DNA of 64,000 nucleotides from Streptomyces nojiriensis (lineage in GTDB: Bacteria; Actinomycetota; Actinomycetes; Streptomycetales; Streptomycetaceae): assembly GCF_017639205.1 (NCBI RefSeq), contig NZ_CP071139.1, forward strand, positions 372,001 through 436,000, given 5' to 3'. A program made the translations under genes and the position numbers. Below, piece by piece: positions 24,524 to 34,785 of the stretch (positions are counted from its first letter, which is position 1; each line of letters opens with the position of its first letter). The notes under the pieces were generated by a model. That model was given only the letters and a program-made list of their open reading frames with translations, was not told the DNA's origin and made no database searches.

Positions 24524-25888
24524 ATGACCAAGCGCGACGACTCGGCTCTGTTCGGCAACCGATTCCTGACGGTGCCCGCCCCCTCGGAGACCTTCCCCGA
24601 AGAAGGCATGGCCGCGACGGACGCGATGAGGCTCGTGGATGTGGATCTCGCCATGGAGGGCGACCCGCAGCGCAACCTCGCCACGTTCGTCACCACGTGG
24701 ATGGAACCGGAGGCGCAACGGCTGATCGCCGAGAACCTTCACCGCAATTTCATCGACCATGCCGAATACCCCATTTCCGCCGAGATCGAGCAGCGCTGCG
24801 TGCGCATGCTCGCGGACCTCTTCCACGCGCCCGGCAGGACGACCGGATGCCGGACCCAGGGCTCGTCCGAGGCGATCATGCTCGGCGCGCTGTCGTTGAA
24901 GTGGAAGTGGCGCGAGCGCCGCCAGGCGGCCGGCCTTTCCATCGACCGGCCCAACCTGGTTTTCGGGGGTGACGTCCACGTCGTGTGGGAGAAGTTCTGC
25001 CGCTACTTCGACGTCGAGCCGCGGATCATGCCGCTTGCCGAGGACAAGTACACGATCGGCCCGGAGGACGTGGAGCCCCACCTCGACGAGAACACGATCG
25101 GCGTCGTCGCCGTCCTCGGCACCACGTTCACCGGCCACATGGACGATGTCGTCGGGATCGACAAGCTCCTGCGGGACGTTCGCAAAAAGCGGGACCTCGA
25201 CATTCCGATCCATGTCGACGGCGCCAGCGGCGCATTCGTCTGGCCCTTCCTCTACCCGGACTCGAAATGGGACTTCCGGCTCGAGCAGGTCCGTTCGATC
25301 AACGTCTCGGGACACAAATACGGACTGGTCTACCCCGGCATCGGATGGCTGGTCTTCCGCGAAGAGGCCGACCTCGCCAAGGACCTCGTCTTCTACGAGA
25401 ACTACCTGGGCAAGACCGACGCGACGTTCACGCTGAACTTCTCCACCGGTGCGTCGATGGTGCTCGCGCAGTACTACAACTTCGTGCGGCTCGGTCGCCA
25501 GGGCTACACCTACGTCATGAAGGCGATGCAGGAGAACGCCCGCACACTGGCGGACAACCTGCGCAGCAGCGGCCGCTTCGAGGTGATCGGAAGCGACCTC
25601 GAGCAGCTGCCGCTGGTCGCTTTCCGCCTCGCCGGCAAGCACGCCTACGACGAGTCCGACATCGCCTGGCAGCTTTCGGCGGAGCGGGGCTGGATGGTGC
25701 CGGCATACACCCTCCCGCCCAACGCGGAACGGGTGAAGATCCTGCGCGCCCTGGTCAAGGAAACCCTGAGCCGCGAACAGATCGACCGCCTGACCCAGGA
25801 CATCGCCGACGCATGTAGCACGCTGGACGACAAGGGGGCGGCCCACAGCATCGAGCGGACCCAGGTCAAGCGCGGCACCGGCTACTGA
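24524..25888 (+). CDS. gadB: Glutamate decarboxylase (PLP-dependent)
   Basis: 454 residues from ATG 24524 (MTKRDDSALFGNRFLTVPAP). Group II decarboxylase features: TTGCRTQGSSEAIMLG (residues 106-121, PLP phosphate region), HVDGASGAF with Asp232 contacting the pyridine nitrogen, and SGHKYGLVYPGIGW with the Schiff-base Lys265. Converts L-glutamate plus a proton to GABA and CO2. The length and the N-terminal FPEEGM...VDLAMEGDPQRNLATF match bacterial GadA/GadB. In Streptomyces it probably serves GABA metabolism or acid tolerance. No antiporter gene (gadC) adjoins it. Confidence 0.95.
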   Translation: MTKRDDSALFGNRFLTVPAPSETFPEEGMAATDAMRLVDVDLAMEGDPQRNLATFVTTWMEPEAQRLIAENLHRNFIDHAEYPISAEIEQRCVRMLADLFHAPGRTTGCRTQGSSEAIMLGALSLKWKWRERRQAAGLSIDRPNLVFGGDVHVVWEKFCRYFDVEPRIMPLAEDKYTIGPEDVEPHLDENTIGVVAVLGTTFTGHMDDVVGIDKLLRDVRKKRDLDIPIHVDGASGAFVWPFLYPDSKWDFRLEQVRSINVSGHKYGLVYPGIGWLVFREEADLAKDLVFYENYLGKTDATFTLNFSTGASMVLAQYYNFVRLGRQGYTYVMKAMQENARTLADNLRSSGRFEVIGSDLEQLPLVAFRLAGKHAYDESDIAWQLSAERGWMVPAYTLPPNAERVKILRALVKETLSREQIDRLTQDIADACSTLDDKGAAHSIERTQVKRGTGY

Positions 25889-25941
25889 CGCACTGTCACG
25901 GAGTGGTCCTCTGAGCGGCCGGCAACCGGCAACCCGTGCTG

Positions 25942-26070
25942 TTACCTGTCCCGCGCGGTCAGGTGCAGGACCTGGGCCTTGGAGCGGGTGGTCCCGACCA
26001 CCGCAAACATGCCGTCGTCACACAGCACGCCGGCGGCCGCCCGGCCCACCCGGGGGGGCAGCCGCTGACC
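25942..26070 (-). pseudogene. C-terminal relic with TTRSKAQVLHLTARDR ending
   Basis: The minus strand ending at 25942 reads VLCDDGMFAVVGTTRSKAQV then LHLTARDR before the stop. An equivalent tail, LTRSKALVLLLPARDR, ends at 38501. This strand-loop (VVG.TRSKA.VL) is like the last strand of UvrD/PIF1-type helicases, but that is only a resemblance. The body of the gene is missing at both places. Confidence 0.45.
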
Positions 26071-26096
26071 AGCGGTGTCGGCTACCGCAGGTCTTG

Positions 26097-26132
26097 CTGT
26101 TCGGCTTGTTCGGCCTGTTCGGCCTGTTCGGC
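26097..26132. repeat. Four tandem copies of a 9-bp unit
   Basis: TGTTCGGC(T/C) repeated four times without gap (units end T, C, C, T). It lies between the decarboxylase and the LppU-like gene, outside any credible gene. Multiples of three would allow in-frame expansion in a former coding sequence. Confidence 0.8.
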
Positions 26133-26378
26133 TCTCGTGAACAGGGCCGACGGGTGGCTGTCGCCAGCTCGGTGAAGTGCGTTCGGAAGCCGTCCCGGTC
26201 CTGTTCGACGGCAGACAGCAGCCAGTCCTGCTGGGCGGCCCGATCCGATCAGCGCGCCGGCGGCCAACGGTGTGCAGGTCTCCGTGCAGAACGTGGCAGC
26301 AGGGCGTTGCGGTTGTCCGGGAGACGGCCTCACGCTGCTGGACTCGCTGCACGGGCGCCCGACGGCCCGCGGGGACGT

Positions 26379-26413
26379 CGCAGGGGCCGGACCCGGCGGG
26401 TCCGGCCCCTGCG
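26379..26413 (-). terminator. Terminator of the LppU-like gene
   Basis: Perfect 16-bp stem CGCAGGGGCCGGACCC, loop GGC, GGGTCCGGCCCCTGCG, 15 bp beyond the stop at 26429. Confidence 0.9.
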
Positions 26414-26428
26414 GGCTTGTGTGGGGCG

Positions 26429-26845
26429 TCAGTTCTTGACGGGCTCCGTGCAGAGGACGAACTTGTCCGTCTCGAGCTGCTGCGCGAGAGCGACCTCGGC
26501 CACGCCCTCGCACTTGTCGAGATCGAAGGTGTTGTCAACGACCTTGACGACCTTGTAAAGGTCGGCCACCTTCTCGGTGCAGCCCTTGCTCTCGACCTTG
26601 GGGTCGTTCTCCGGGCCGGTGACGACGACGCAGTCGCCGGCCTTCGCGTGCACCGGGGCCTCGCCCGTCAGGTAGGGAAGGCCCAGGCGCCAGAACAGTG
26701 CGACCGCGATCGCCACGCCGACGCCGAGGATCTTCTTCCCCAGGCCGCCCTTCTTCTTCGCGGGCTCGGACGGCGCGACGGTGGCGTCGAACGGGCCGGG
26801 AGCGGCGGGCTGCTCGGGGGTCTGCGGTGCGGGCGGCGTGGCCAT
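26429..26845 (-). CDS. LppU-like membrane-anchored protein
   Basis: 138 residues. A Pro-rich cytoplasmic leader (MATPPAPQTPEQPAAPGPFD) with a Lys patch (AKKKGGLGKKI) precedes one membrane helix (LGVGVAIAVALFWRLGLPYL). The outer domain is small, with two Cys pairs likely in disulfides: AKAGDCVVVTGPENDPKVES, KGCTEKVADLYKVVKVVDNT, FDLDKCEGVAEVALAQQLET and KFVLCTEPVKN. The pattern GDC(V)..G.....K..C....A.YKV was described for Streptomyces LppU/SCO3897-type proteins, of unknown function. It is followed by a strong terminator and is 160 bp downstream of the transglutaminase gene, same strand, but probably has its own promoter. Confidence 0.7.
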   Translation of the reverse strand: MATPPAPQTPEQPAAPGPFDATVAPSEPAKKKGGLGKKILGVGVAIAVALFWRLGLPYLTGEAPVHAKAGDCVVVTGPENDPKVESKGCTEKVADLYKVVKVVDNTFDLDKCEGVAEVALAQQLETDKFVLCTEPVKN

Positions 26846-27005
26846 GGAGTTGCCTGTTCCTGCGGGATGCAGTTCGACCTCGCCACCACTACCGGGGGGT
26901 ATGGCCGAGCCGATTCCGAAGACTTCACCGAGGCCCAGGCCGATGAGCGGCCCCTCACCGTCCAGCGGTAGTTGCGCAGAATCGTGCTCGTGAAGGGACG
27001 AGTTG

Positions 27006-28259
27006 TTACGACCAGCCCTGCTTCACTTCGGCGGGTGCGGTGTTCCAGTTCTTGGGTATGAAGGTGATGATGTAGGTTCCGCGGTCGAAGTCGGTGTATC
27101 CGGAGGACCAGTTGCGGAACTTGCTCTCGTACACCTGCATGGGCCCCATTCCACCTTCCGGCGAATGGTAGTGGTTGGCGTGGGTCCATATGGTGTTGTT
27201 CGGGTTTGCTTCTTTTTGATCCCCGAACCAGCCGTAGTCGAAGTTGACATAGCTTTCGCCGGGCTTGGCGGGGCTGCGTGAGGTGTTCTTGTCCTTCGAC
27301 ATGTCGACGAGGCCTGTGTTCTCGTTGGGGCGGAAGGCGTCGGGGTCGCCGTACTTCCGCTTGTCGGAGGCGCTCCGGGGGTCCTGCCCGCTCCAGAAGT
27401 GCTTCGAGTAGATGACCGCCTTCATCTTGGACGGGTCGTGGTTGCCCCCGTTCCTGTCCTTGAAGGACGGGGTGTTCCTCAGGGCCGAGTAGAAGTTGGA
27501 ACGGCTGTCTTCGGCGGCGAGAGCGTCGTCGCGCTTCGTGAGCTCCGCCTTGAGGCTGCTCAGGTAGGCAGTCTCGTCGTGGGCGCTGTCCAAGGCCTTG
27601 TTCATGACGGATGCCACATCGCGGGCCCGGTTGAAGCCCTTTGCCTCGTCAAAGCTTTGCTTGGCGATGCGCCCCTCGAATTCGGCCCGCGTCTCGCCCG
27701 GCCGGGGGCTGGTGTTCTCCAGAGCGTCCCTGTGCTTTTCCTCGTCGAAGGACGCGAAGGCCAGTTTGTTCGTCGGGTAGGGACCTGAATTGACCCAGGT
27801 GACACCGACGCACCCGTAGGACAGCTGCTCCCGCTGTTGTTCGGTCATCTGCTGCACTCGTCCGTCGCGGTGGCTGTAGACCTGCTGCCACTTGCGTATG
27901 TAGTTGCTGACGCCGGTGGTGGCCCTGTCTCCACGGGCCCGGTATGCGTCGGGCATGCGGTCCAGTGGCTCGGCGGGCGGCGTCACCCTGCCGTCGGCCG
28001 CAGCGGAGGGCCTGAGGGACTCGGTGGCGCTCGGCAGGTCCCCGCCGGGGGTCTTGTCCGGCCGGCCCAGGTCCAGGGCCTCTTCGTTCAGCGCGTTGAT
28101 GAGCCTGATGTCATCCGCTGTCAGGCCGTTGCTGTCGGCATAGGAACCCTTCCCGTCGCCGGTACCGCCGACTGCCTGGCTGACGGACGGGGTGAGACCA
28201 GCGGTGCACAGCACGATGCCCACTGTGGTGAGGGCGAGGAACCCTGAACGTTTGTACAT
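27006..28259 (-). CDS. Secreted protein-glutamine gamma-glutamyltransferase (microbial transglutaminase) zymogen
   Basis: 417 residues. Signal peptide (MYKRSGFLALTTVGIVLCTA, cleaved near SQA), a pro-region of about 55 residues (GKGSYADSNGLTADDIRLIN...), then the mature enzyme beginning near residue 87-91 (GRVTPPAEPLDRMPDAYR). Catalytic triad by spacing to the S. mobaraensis enzyme: Cys150 in EQLSYGCVGVTWVNSG, Asp341 in NFDYGWFG, His360 in TIWTHANHYHSPEG. It cross-links Gln and Lys side chains outside the cell, independent of calcium. Proteolysis removes the pro-region, which blocks the active site. The enzyme is known to act on wall or spore-coat and inhibitor proteins in aerial growth. Intact and standard length. 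Confidence 0.97.
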   Translation of the reverse strand: MYKRSGFLALTTVGIVLCTAGLTPSVSQAVGGTGDGKGSYADSNGLTADDIRLINALNEEALDLGRPDKTPGGDLPSATESLRPSAAADGRVTPPAEPLDRMPDAYRARGDRATTGVSNYIRKWQQVYSHRDGRVQQMTEQQREQLSYGCVGVTWVNSGPYPTNKLAFASFDEEKHRDALENTSPRPGETRAEFEGRIAKQSFDEAKGFNRARDVASVMNKALDSAHDETAYLSSLKAELTKRDDALAAEDSRSNFYSALRNTPSFKDRNGGNHDPSKMKAVIYSKHFWSGQDPRSASDKRKYGDPDAFRPNENTGLVDMSKDKNTSRSPAKPGESYVNFDYGWFGDQKEANPNNTIWTHANHYHSPEGGMGPMQVYESKFRNWSSGYTDFDRGTYIITFIPKNWNTAPAEVKQGWS

Positions 28260-29134
28260 GAAAGCCTGGAATTCCTTTCATTGAAAAATGACACGCGAGA
28301 GCGCGAAGCGTGTGCGCGGCGGCATGAAAGAGCTGCCGAAGCCGTCCTGCTCCCGGCTCCCGGCTCCCGCTTTTGCCTCGCGCGTCCGGAAGTGGCAAGA
28401 GACCGGCACCGGACGGAATTTCACTGCTCCTACGCCGGTTCTCGAATGGATAGTCAGGTCGTACGAGAAGTGATCATGTCCCGGTGCCGATTCCTCGGCA
28501 ACACTGCGGCTCCACATTCGGCCAGCAGGCCAATGGGGTGGTATCCGGTCATGCGGACCGGGCCTGCCCTGCGCCGGTACGTGCAGCGGCAGCGTTCTCC
28601 TGGCCCCTGCCGCACGATCCGTGGCGCGACCGGACCCGGCCGCCTCGAAAGCCCCGCGGAATGGTCTGTGGTGGCGCTGTCAGCCGTGCCGGGGAATGTC
28701 AGGCGCCGGCGGCGATACGGACGCGGGAGCTCCGGCCGACGCGTGCGGAGTTCCGGCCCGACGCGGCTCTGCCTGCCGGGAGGACCGCAAGGTCTTCGCC
28801 ACTCTCCCCTTCGAACCTCGGTCGGCTCGCTGCCGGCCCAGCTCTGTCATGAGCCGTCGTCTTCCGTAGAACGGCCGGTAAGGCCCTCTCCGTGCGGAGT
28901 TCTTGGCGACTGCAGCGGCAGCGGCAGCGTGCACGGTGTCCTGATCGGCGCCCGGCAGCACTGACCTGTTCCCGAGCCGGGCCGCGGGGGCCCGGCGCCT
29001 GCCGCGGTATCCCGGACGACGAGTCGCCATCGCGGACCAGGCCGCCGGACAACCGGCCGGGCAGCCGCACCCTTTACGTGCCCCGTGCCGTCGCGGTTAC
29101 CTGGAGCGCACACGTACGAGCCACGGGGGCGGGC
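28260..29134. other. Intergenic stretch, about 870 bp, no gene seen
   Basis: The upstream part (28260-28480) must hold the transglutaminase promoter and is less GC-rich (for example TTCATTGAAAAATGACACG near 28278). The rest shows only Arg/Pro/Ala-rich frames without known motifs. Nothing further can be supported. Confidence 0.4.
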
Positions 29135-29791
29135 ATGGCGGGCTGGCACGGGGGATGGGCGCGCGGACTCTGGCGGACGGCAGTGGCGCTGGCCGCGCCG
29201 CCGCTGGCCGCGGCCCTGGCGTTCGGGGTGGCGTGGGAGTCGGCGTACGGGGCGTTGGGCGACTGGGGGTTCTTCCTCGGCGGGCTGCTGCTCCCACTGG
29301 TCCTGCTCGGCTGGCACGCCACACGGCGAGGGGCCTCGCTCATCGCGTGGTCCGCCCTCCCTGCCGGTCTCGGCGCCATCCTGGCACTCGCTTCCGTGGG
29401 GCACAGCGCGCTGGAGGACCGGGGCGTCGAGATCAGCTGCCTCGTGCTGAAGGTCACCGAGCACACCGAGACGGAATCCTCCATGGACTCGGAAGGCCAC
29501 TGGACCTCCACGACCCGGACCTCGTACGACCACCGCCTGGGCTGCCCCGCAGGCGGACCGGAACACCTGGACGCCTCCTCGCGGCTCGCGAAGGAGGGCG
29601 AGTCGCTGGCGGTGGTGCACGACCCGCAGGGCAAGGTCTCGCCGAGGGCTGCAGGGGACGTCCACGGCCGAGGCCTGCGCACCGCGGCTGAGGTGGCGGT
29701 CGGGGCGGCGGTGCTCCTGGGGCTGGTCGGCGGAATCAGGGAGGCGTACCAGAAGCGGCGCCGGAGGCCGCGGGGGCCGGCCGGGCGGTGA
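29135..29791 (+). CDS. Membrane protein, hypothetical
   Basis: 218 residues from ATG 29135 (MAGWHGGWARGLWRTAVALA). Three N-terminal membrane helices (ALAAPPLAAALAFGVAWESA; GFFLGGLLLPLVLLGWHA; ASLIAWSALPAGLGAILALA) precede an extracytoplasmic domain with two Cys (VEISCLVLKVTEHTETESSM, YDHRLGCPAGGPEHLD) and a KEGESLAVVHDPQGKVSPR loop. A last helix (TAAEVAVGAAVLLGLVGGI) and a basic tail (YQKRRRRPRGPAGR) follow. This is like other Streptomyces four-helix membrane proteins with a DUF3592-like loop. Monocistronic. Function unknown. Confidence 0.65.
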   Translation: MAGWHGGWARGLWRTAVALAAPPLAAALAFGVAWESAYGALGDWGFFLGGLLLPLVLLGWHATRRGASLIAWSALPAGLGAILALASVGHSALEDRGVEISCLVLKVTEHTETESSMDSEGHWTSTTRTSYDHRLGCPAGGPEHLDASSRLAKEGESLAVVHDPQGKVSPRAAGDVHGRGLRTAAEVAVGAAVLLGLVGGIREAYQKRRRRPRGPAGR

Positions 29792-30838
29792 GACGCCCGT
29801 TCGAGGGCGGCACTTTTCAGGCGTTCCGCGGCACCCGCCCACGGCTCCTTTGACCTCGCCGTACGTGGTGGAAACGAGCGGGCCGGCTCACCGTCGGGGG
29901 GCGCTGATGGAAGCGAACCCCAAGCCATGGACGCACGTGTGACGAGACGTGAGCGGGATCGACCCGTGACTCCAGTACTTGGGTGCACCCTGTGCGGTCA
30001 GACCTCGGTCCGGCGGCGCAGCCGCTCGGTGACGGCATGGCCGATGCTCCGGGTCCGGGCGGCAGTCGCGAGCGGGTACAGCACCGCGTACCCCGTCCAG
30101 GCGTGCCGGACAGCGGCGGGTCGGCGCTGGGGCGGGAAACGGGACAGGGCCACGGCCACGGTTACGGCCAGAAAGCGCGCTGCCGCGCCTTCTGCAGGTG
30201 GGGCCGAGCCCGCCGACCGCGCGCGGAGGTTCCCGTGGCGGTCCGCCTCCCGAAGGACGCCCCCTCACTCGTCATGAGAACGCGCAGCAAGGCGGACTCG
30301 CATTCGCGCCCGTTCCGGGATTCCTGCCCGAACGTGGTCACCGGGCTACCGCGCCTGCAGAGGGTGGACGCCGTGGATCCGTGATCTCGATCATCGGGGC
30401 AGCTCGTCCGGCATGGGTGCGAGCACTTGGGCCACGTAATCGCTGAACAGCTTGCTCCGGACCGCGCGCTGGGCACTTGGCTGAAGGCCTTGAGTCGCCG
30501 GCCGGCGGAGCGGGGCGCCCGAGCGCCGGGCGCTGGCCAGCACCACCGTCCCGGCCGGGAGGCTCAGGGCCAGACCGACGGTCCCGTACCCGGACCGGTC
30601 AGCCCACCAGCCGCACGCGGCCAGCACCATAGCCGCCAGCATGCCCGCGCCGGTACGGCGCTGCCTGCACCGGGGTCACCCCCTTCCAGTTGATACGGCC
30701 ACCCCGGCCAGGCCCTGAGTCCAGGCTCCGTAACCCGTCCCGCGACCCGCGACCCGCGACCGAACACACCGGACACTGACAGCGCCTGCTGCCCGGCAAG
30801 GGACAGGAACGCCCACCCCGAAATCGGTTCGCCATCGG
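29792..30838. other. Stretch of about 1 kb without a convincing gene
   Basis: A short hairpin CGCCCGTTCGAGGGCG follows the membrane-protein gene (29794-29810). At 30391-30642 (minus) a frame with one hydrophobic helix (GTVGLALSLPAGTVVLASAR) may be a degenerate membrane protein, but its start and neighbours do not support it. Elsewhere only low-complexity frames. Confidence 0.35.
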
Positions 30839-31810
30839 CTACCGTCCGTGGGGTTCGGGCGGCTCCTCCCCCGCGTACATCCCCGTGAGTTCGGCGGCGA
30901 TCCGGGCCAGCCACTGCCGTACCTCCGGCGGCTCCAGTACCTCGACCCGCGCTCCCAGCCCGGCCAGATGCCCTGCCAGGGCCTTGGCGGCCGGACCGTC
31001 GACCCACACCTCGGTCCAGCCGTCGGGCAGCGGACCGCCGACGCGCACGCGGCCGCCGAGGAACCGTTGCAGCAGGGCCAGTGTGTCGGGGTGGACGCGG
31101 GCCCGGGCGGTCACCGCGTGCATGCCGTCCTGGAAGGCTCCGGACAGCGTCCGCCACGCCGTGGCGAGGTCGAAGTCGGGCGGCCGGGTCACCGGTTCGC
31201 CGGTCGGCTCGACGGAGGTGACCCGGCTGAGCCGGAAGGTGCGCAGGCCCTTGTCCGTACCGGCGACCAGGTAGTCCACGCCCGCCTTGGCCACGAGCCC
31301 GAGGGGGTCGACGGTGCGTTCACCGACTGGTTTGCCGACGCCCGCGTACCCGAGGCGGACACGGATCCCGTCCACGACGGCGCCCTGGAGCGCGGAGCGG
31401 TGGGCGGCATCGGCGGTGACGGCGTTGCGGGACCAGTCCGTGGCGTCGACGACCCCCGCGCGAGTCGCGGCCTGGGCCTGCGCCCGCATGGTCGGCGGCA
31501 GGGCCCGGACCAGCTTGCGCAGGGTGGTGCGCAGTTCGGGGGTGGCCGACAGGGGGCCGGTGACGAGGAAGAGCGCCCGGATCTCGTCGGCGGTCAGCCC
31601 GGTGAGGTTGGTACGGGCCCCGCCGACGAGGGACCAGCCGCCGCCGCGGCCGCGCTGCGAGTAGACGGGGATGCCGGCCGCGGCCAAGGCCTCCAGATCT
31701 CGGCGCGCGGTGCGCTCGGACACCTCCAGTTCCGCGGCCACTTCGGGGACGGTGACGCGGCCGCGTTCTTGGAGGAAGAGCAGGGTCGCCACCAGCCGGT
31801 CGGCTCTCAT
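30839..31810 (-). CDS. YafY/WYL-domain transcriptional regulator
   Basis: 323 residues from ATG 31810 (MRADRLVATLLFLQERGRVT). N-terminal HTH_11/DeoR-like wing (VPEVAAELEVSERTARRDLE, ALAAAGIPVYSQRGRGGGWS), a linker (LTGLTADEIRALFLVTGPLS), then the WYL domain (residues 150-230; here GIRVRLGYAGVGKPVGERTV, DPLGLVAKAGVDYLVAGTDK) and the WCX C-terminal domain. The WYL core motif is replaced by YLV, a common variant. Such proteins sense a small ligand or nucleic acid and regulate a neighbour. The divergent gene 31910-32545 is the likely target, with a palindrome between them. Confidence 0.9.
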   Translation of the reverse strand: MRADRLVATLLFLQERGRVTVPEVAAELEVSERTARRDLEALAAAGIPVYSQRGRGGGWSLVGGARTNLTGLTADEIRALFLVTGPLSATPELRTTLRKLVRALPPTMRAQAQAATRAGVVDATDWSRNAVTADAAHRSALQGAVVDGIRVRLGYAGVGKPVGERTVDPLGLVAKAGVDYLVAGTDKGLRTFRLSRVTSVEPTGEPVTRPPDFDLATAWRTLSGAFQDGMHAVTARARVHPDTLALLQRFLGGRVRVGGPLPDGWTEVWVDGPAAKALAGHLAGLGARVEVLEPPEVRQWLARIAAELTGMYAGEEPPEPHGR

Positions 31811-31875
31811 GTGCCCTTTTTCCTCCTTCGTGGGTGCCGCGTCGTCGCCTCTCAATTCTCTTCGAAAAACTGGCC

Positions 31876-31892
31876 AGAAGGTGGCCACTTCT
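31876..31892. promoter_or_regulatory. Candidate operator of the WYL regulator
   Basis: AGAAGGTGGCCACTTCT: the perfect palindrome GTGGCCAC with near-symmetric flanks, plus a direct TGGCCA copy just upstream (31871-31876). It lies between the divergent regulator and the DinB-like gene. Confidence 0.5.
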
Positions 31893-31909
31893 GCTTACAG
31901 GATGAACCC

Positions 31910-32545
31910 ATGAACAAGACCGAACAGCTCATCGAGACCCCGTCCGACTCCACCGGCACCGTCGCCGCCCCCTCCTCCTTCGATCCGCGGACCGACCTCG
32001 CCGCGGCCGTCGAGCTGGCGGGCCTCACGCTGGCCGCCGTCCGGCCCGAGCAGTACGACGCCCCGACCCCCTGCGAGGAGTTCGATGTACGGCGACTGTC
32101 GAGCCACCTCGTCGCCGTCGTCCGCCGGATCTCGGTGATCGGGCGCGGCGAGGACCCGTTCAGCGTCCCGTCCTTCGCCGACGAGATCGCCGACGGCGCA
32201 TGGGCGGCGGCCTGGGTGCCGGGCGCCCGCGAGGTCGCGGAGGTGTGGGCGGATCCGGGCATCCTCGGCCGGCAGCTGCGCCTGCCGATGGGCGTCCTGC
32301 CGGGCGCGGCCGCCGCGGCCGTCTACACCCACGAACTCACGGTGCACACCTGGGACCTGGCCAGGGCGACCGGACAGGACCCGGACTGGGACCCGGCCCT
32401 CATCGAGCGCGTGATCGGCGTCGTGCGCCGCGCACTGCCGGCCGAAACCCGCGGCGGGCGGATCCCCTTCGCAGAGGTGGTGGCCGTGGACCCCGAGGCC
32501 CCGGCCATCGACCGGCTCGTGGCCTGGGCCGGACGCCGGCCCTGA
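31910..32545 (+). CDS. DinB-like TIGR03086-family metal-binding protein
   Basis: 211 residues. Mycothiol-maleylpyruvate-isomerase N-terminal fold: FDPRTDLAAAVELAGLTLAA, YDAPTPCEEFDVRRLSSHLV (first metal-ligand His) and AVYTHELTVHTWDLARATGQ (second and third His). The family is thought to use mycothiol with a bound divalent cation in thiol transfer or detoxification; the precise substrate is unknown. Residues 1-22 are a Thr/Ser-rich leader. A second ATG at 31902 is out of frame. Divergent from the WYL regulator that probably controls it. Confidence 0.85.
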   Translation: MNKTEQLIETPSDSTGTVAAPSSFDPRTDLAAAVELAGLTLAAVRPEQYDAPTPCEEFDVRRLSSHLVAVVRRISVIGRGEDPFSVPSFADEIADGAWAAAWVPGAREVAEVWADPGILGRQLRLPMGVLPGAAAAAVYTHELTVHTWDLARATGQDPDWDPALIERVIGVVRRALPAETRGGRIPFAEVVAVDPEAPAIDRLVAWAGRRP

Positions 32546-32599
32546 GGGCCCCGGTACGGGGGCAGCCGGAGGGCAGCGGCCTATGGGGCACGGTCGACC

Positions 32600-32743
32600 G
32601 CCCCGTCCGGGCTCTTCCTCACAGCCCAGGCCGCGCACTTGTCCGTCGCCCCCCCGGCCGCCCTGTACGCGTTCTGGCAGCTGACCGGGCTGATCGGCCT
32701 GGTCTGCGGGTTCTTCGGCAACGCCGGCGCCCGCAACGCCTGA
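32600..32743 (+). pseudogene. Relic of a small membrane protein
   Basis: Reading LTAQAAHLSVAPPAALYAFW then QLTGLIGLVCGFFGNAGARNA and TGA at 32741-32743. The last part is a clear membrane helix and the frame has no start. Overlapping run-on frames follow (VLFGIGSFAMIWSAAPAGGR). Probably the C-terminus of a lost membrane protein; the region 32546-32843 holds nothing else. Confidence 0.35.
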
Positions 32744-32843
32744 GTGCTGTTCGGTATCGGCAGCTTCGCCATGATCTGGTCAGCCGCCCCGGCCGGGGGC
32801 CGCGCCGCCGCCGGGCACGGCATACGCGGTACCGCGCGCGGAC

Positions 32844-33830
<987 letters not shown>

Positions 33831-34785
33831 GTTGCTGCCTCCTGAGCTCGGAATCACTGCTCAGGACGTTAGGTGTTGGAGCGCACTCGAAGTCAACCCG
33901 GCGCCCACCCCCGTCCTCCGGGCCACAGAGCGGCTCCGCCCACCCGGCTCGCAAACACCACCACTCTCCGCGAGGGGACCTGTCGCTGCGCCGGGGGTGT
34001 CCGTGCAGACGCATAGGCCGAGACAGAAGCGGATGCTGAGCGCTGAACGCCGGGTTGCGTGTCCCGTTCCGGGGCGAGTCCCGGGCTCCTCGGCGTCGCC
34101 CCGCCAAAGGTGCCCCGAGGCTGCCGCGGAAGCCGGCAGGCAAACCTCCTGCAGAGGGCCGAGAGGAACTCGCCGCACACCGATTCCAGTTGACCGGCGT
34201 ACCCTCGGGCCTGGACAAGACGACCCGCGCTGAAGCCCTTCGGTCACTTACTGGGCTGCGGCAGGCCAGGACCGTGCCGCGACCCGCACCGACGCGATGC
34301 ACTCCGCCACAACGACCGCCTCCGCCGTCCCCCACAGACCACAGCGCTCATGCCAGGAATCCGGCCGAGGGCGTGCGGTGCGCCGGATTCCGGCCCGAAG
34401 TGTCGACGGCCATCGGGACATTCGGCAGACCGGTCCACCACCCCGAGCCGCCCCGGCCGCGGACAATCGCGGCCGCGCCGTCGACCACACCCGGCTCGCC
34501 GCCGCCCCGGCCTCACGCTCCGGAGCATCCCCACAGGTGTGGGGTCGACGCCGGCTCCAGCCGCTCGACGGCTGTGACCAGGGCTGTGCGGCGTGCGGGG
34601 GTGGGGGTGGGGGTGGGGTGTCGGCGGTCTGCCTGGCCGCGGCGGCACCGACCTCCGGCCGACCCAGGTGGTGGCGATCCGGTTGGCTGGTGCGAGGACA
34701 TCGACAGGGTCCCAGGACGGGGCGGCTGTCGGTGCGGGCAGCGGTCACGTACGGCGGTCTTCGTGCAGTACCCGGAGGACCCCGG
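33831..34785. other. Intergenic stretch, about 950 bp, without a gene
   Basis: Only low-complexity Arg/Pro/Ser frames. It contains the G-run repeat at 34597-34620 and is immediately upstream of the broken beta-propeller-like gene, so it may hold debris of that locus. Confidence 0.4.
34597..34620 (+). repeat. GGGGGT repeat (possible G-quadruplex)
   Basis: Four closely spaced runs of 4-5 G separated by single T (cggggg t ggggg t ggggg t gggg tg). Such a run could fold into a quadruplex on the plus strand. It is not in a gene. Confidence 0.7.

Noticed and set aside
26097..26132. CRISPR-like short repeat
   Set aside because: Nine-base tandem units without spacers; no cas genes in the window.
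31910..32545. Maleylpyruvate isomerase as part of a gentisate pathway
   Set aside because: No dioxygenase or fumarylpyruvate hydrolase gene nearby; TIGR03086-type proteins are a broad family.
34597..34620. G-rich run as replication or telomere end
   Set aside because: A single short G-run inside the window, without palindromic telomere-type hairpins around it.
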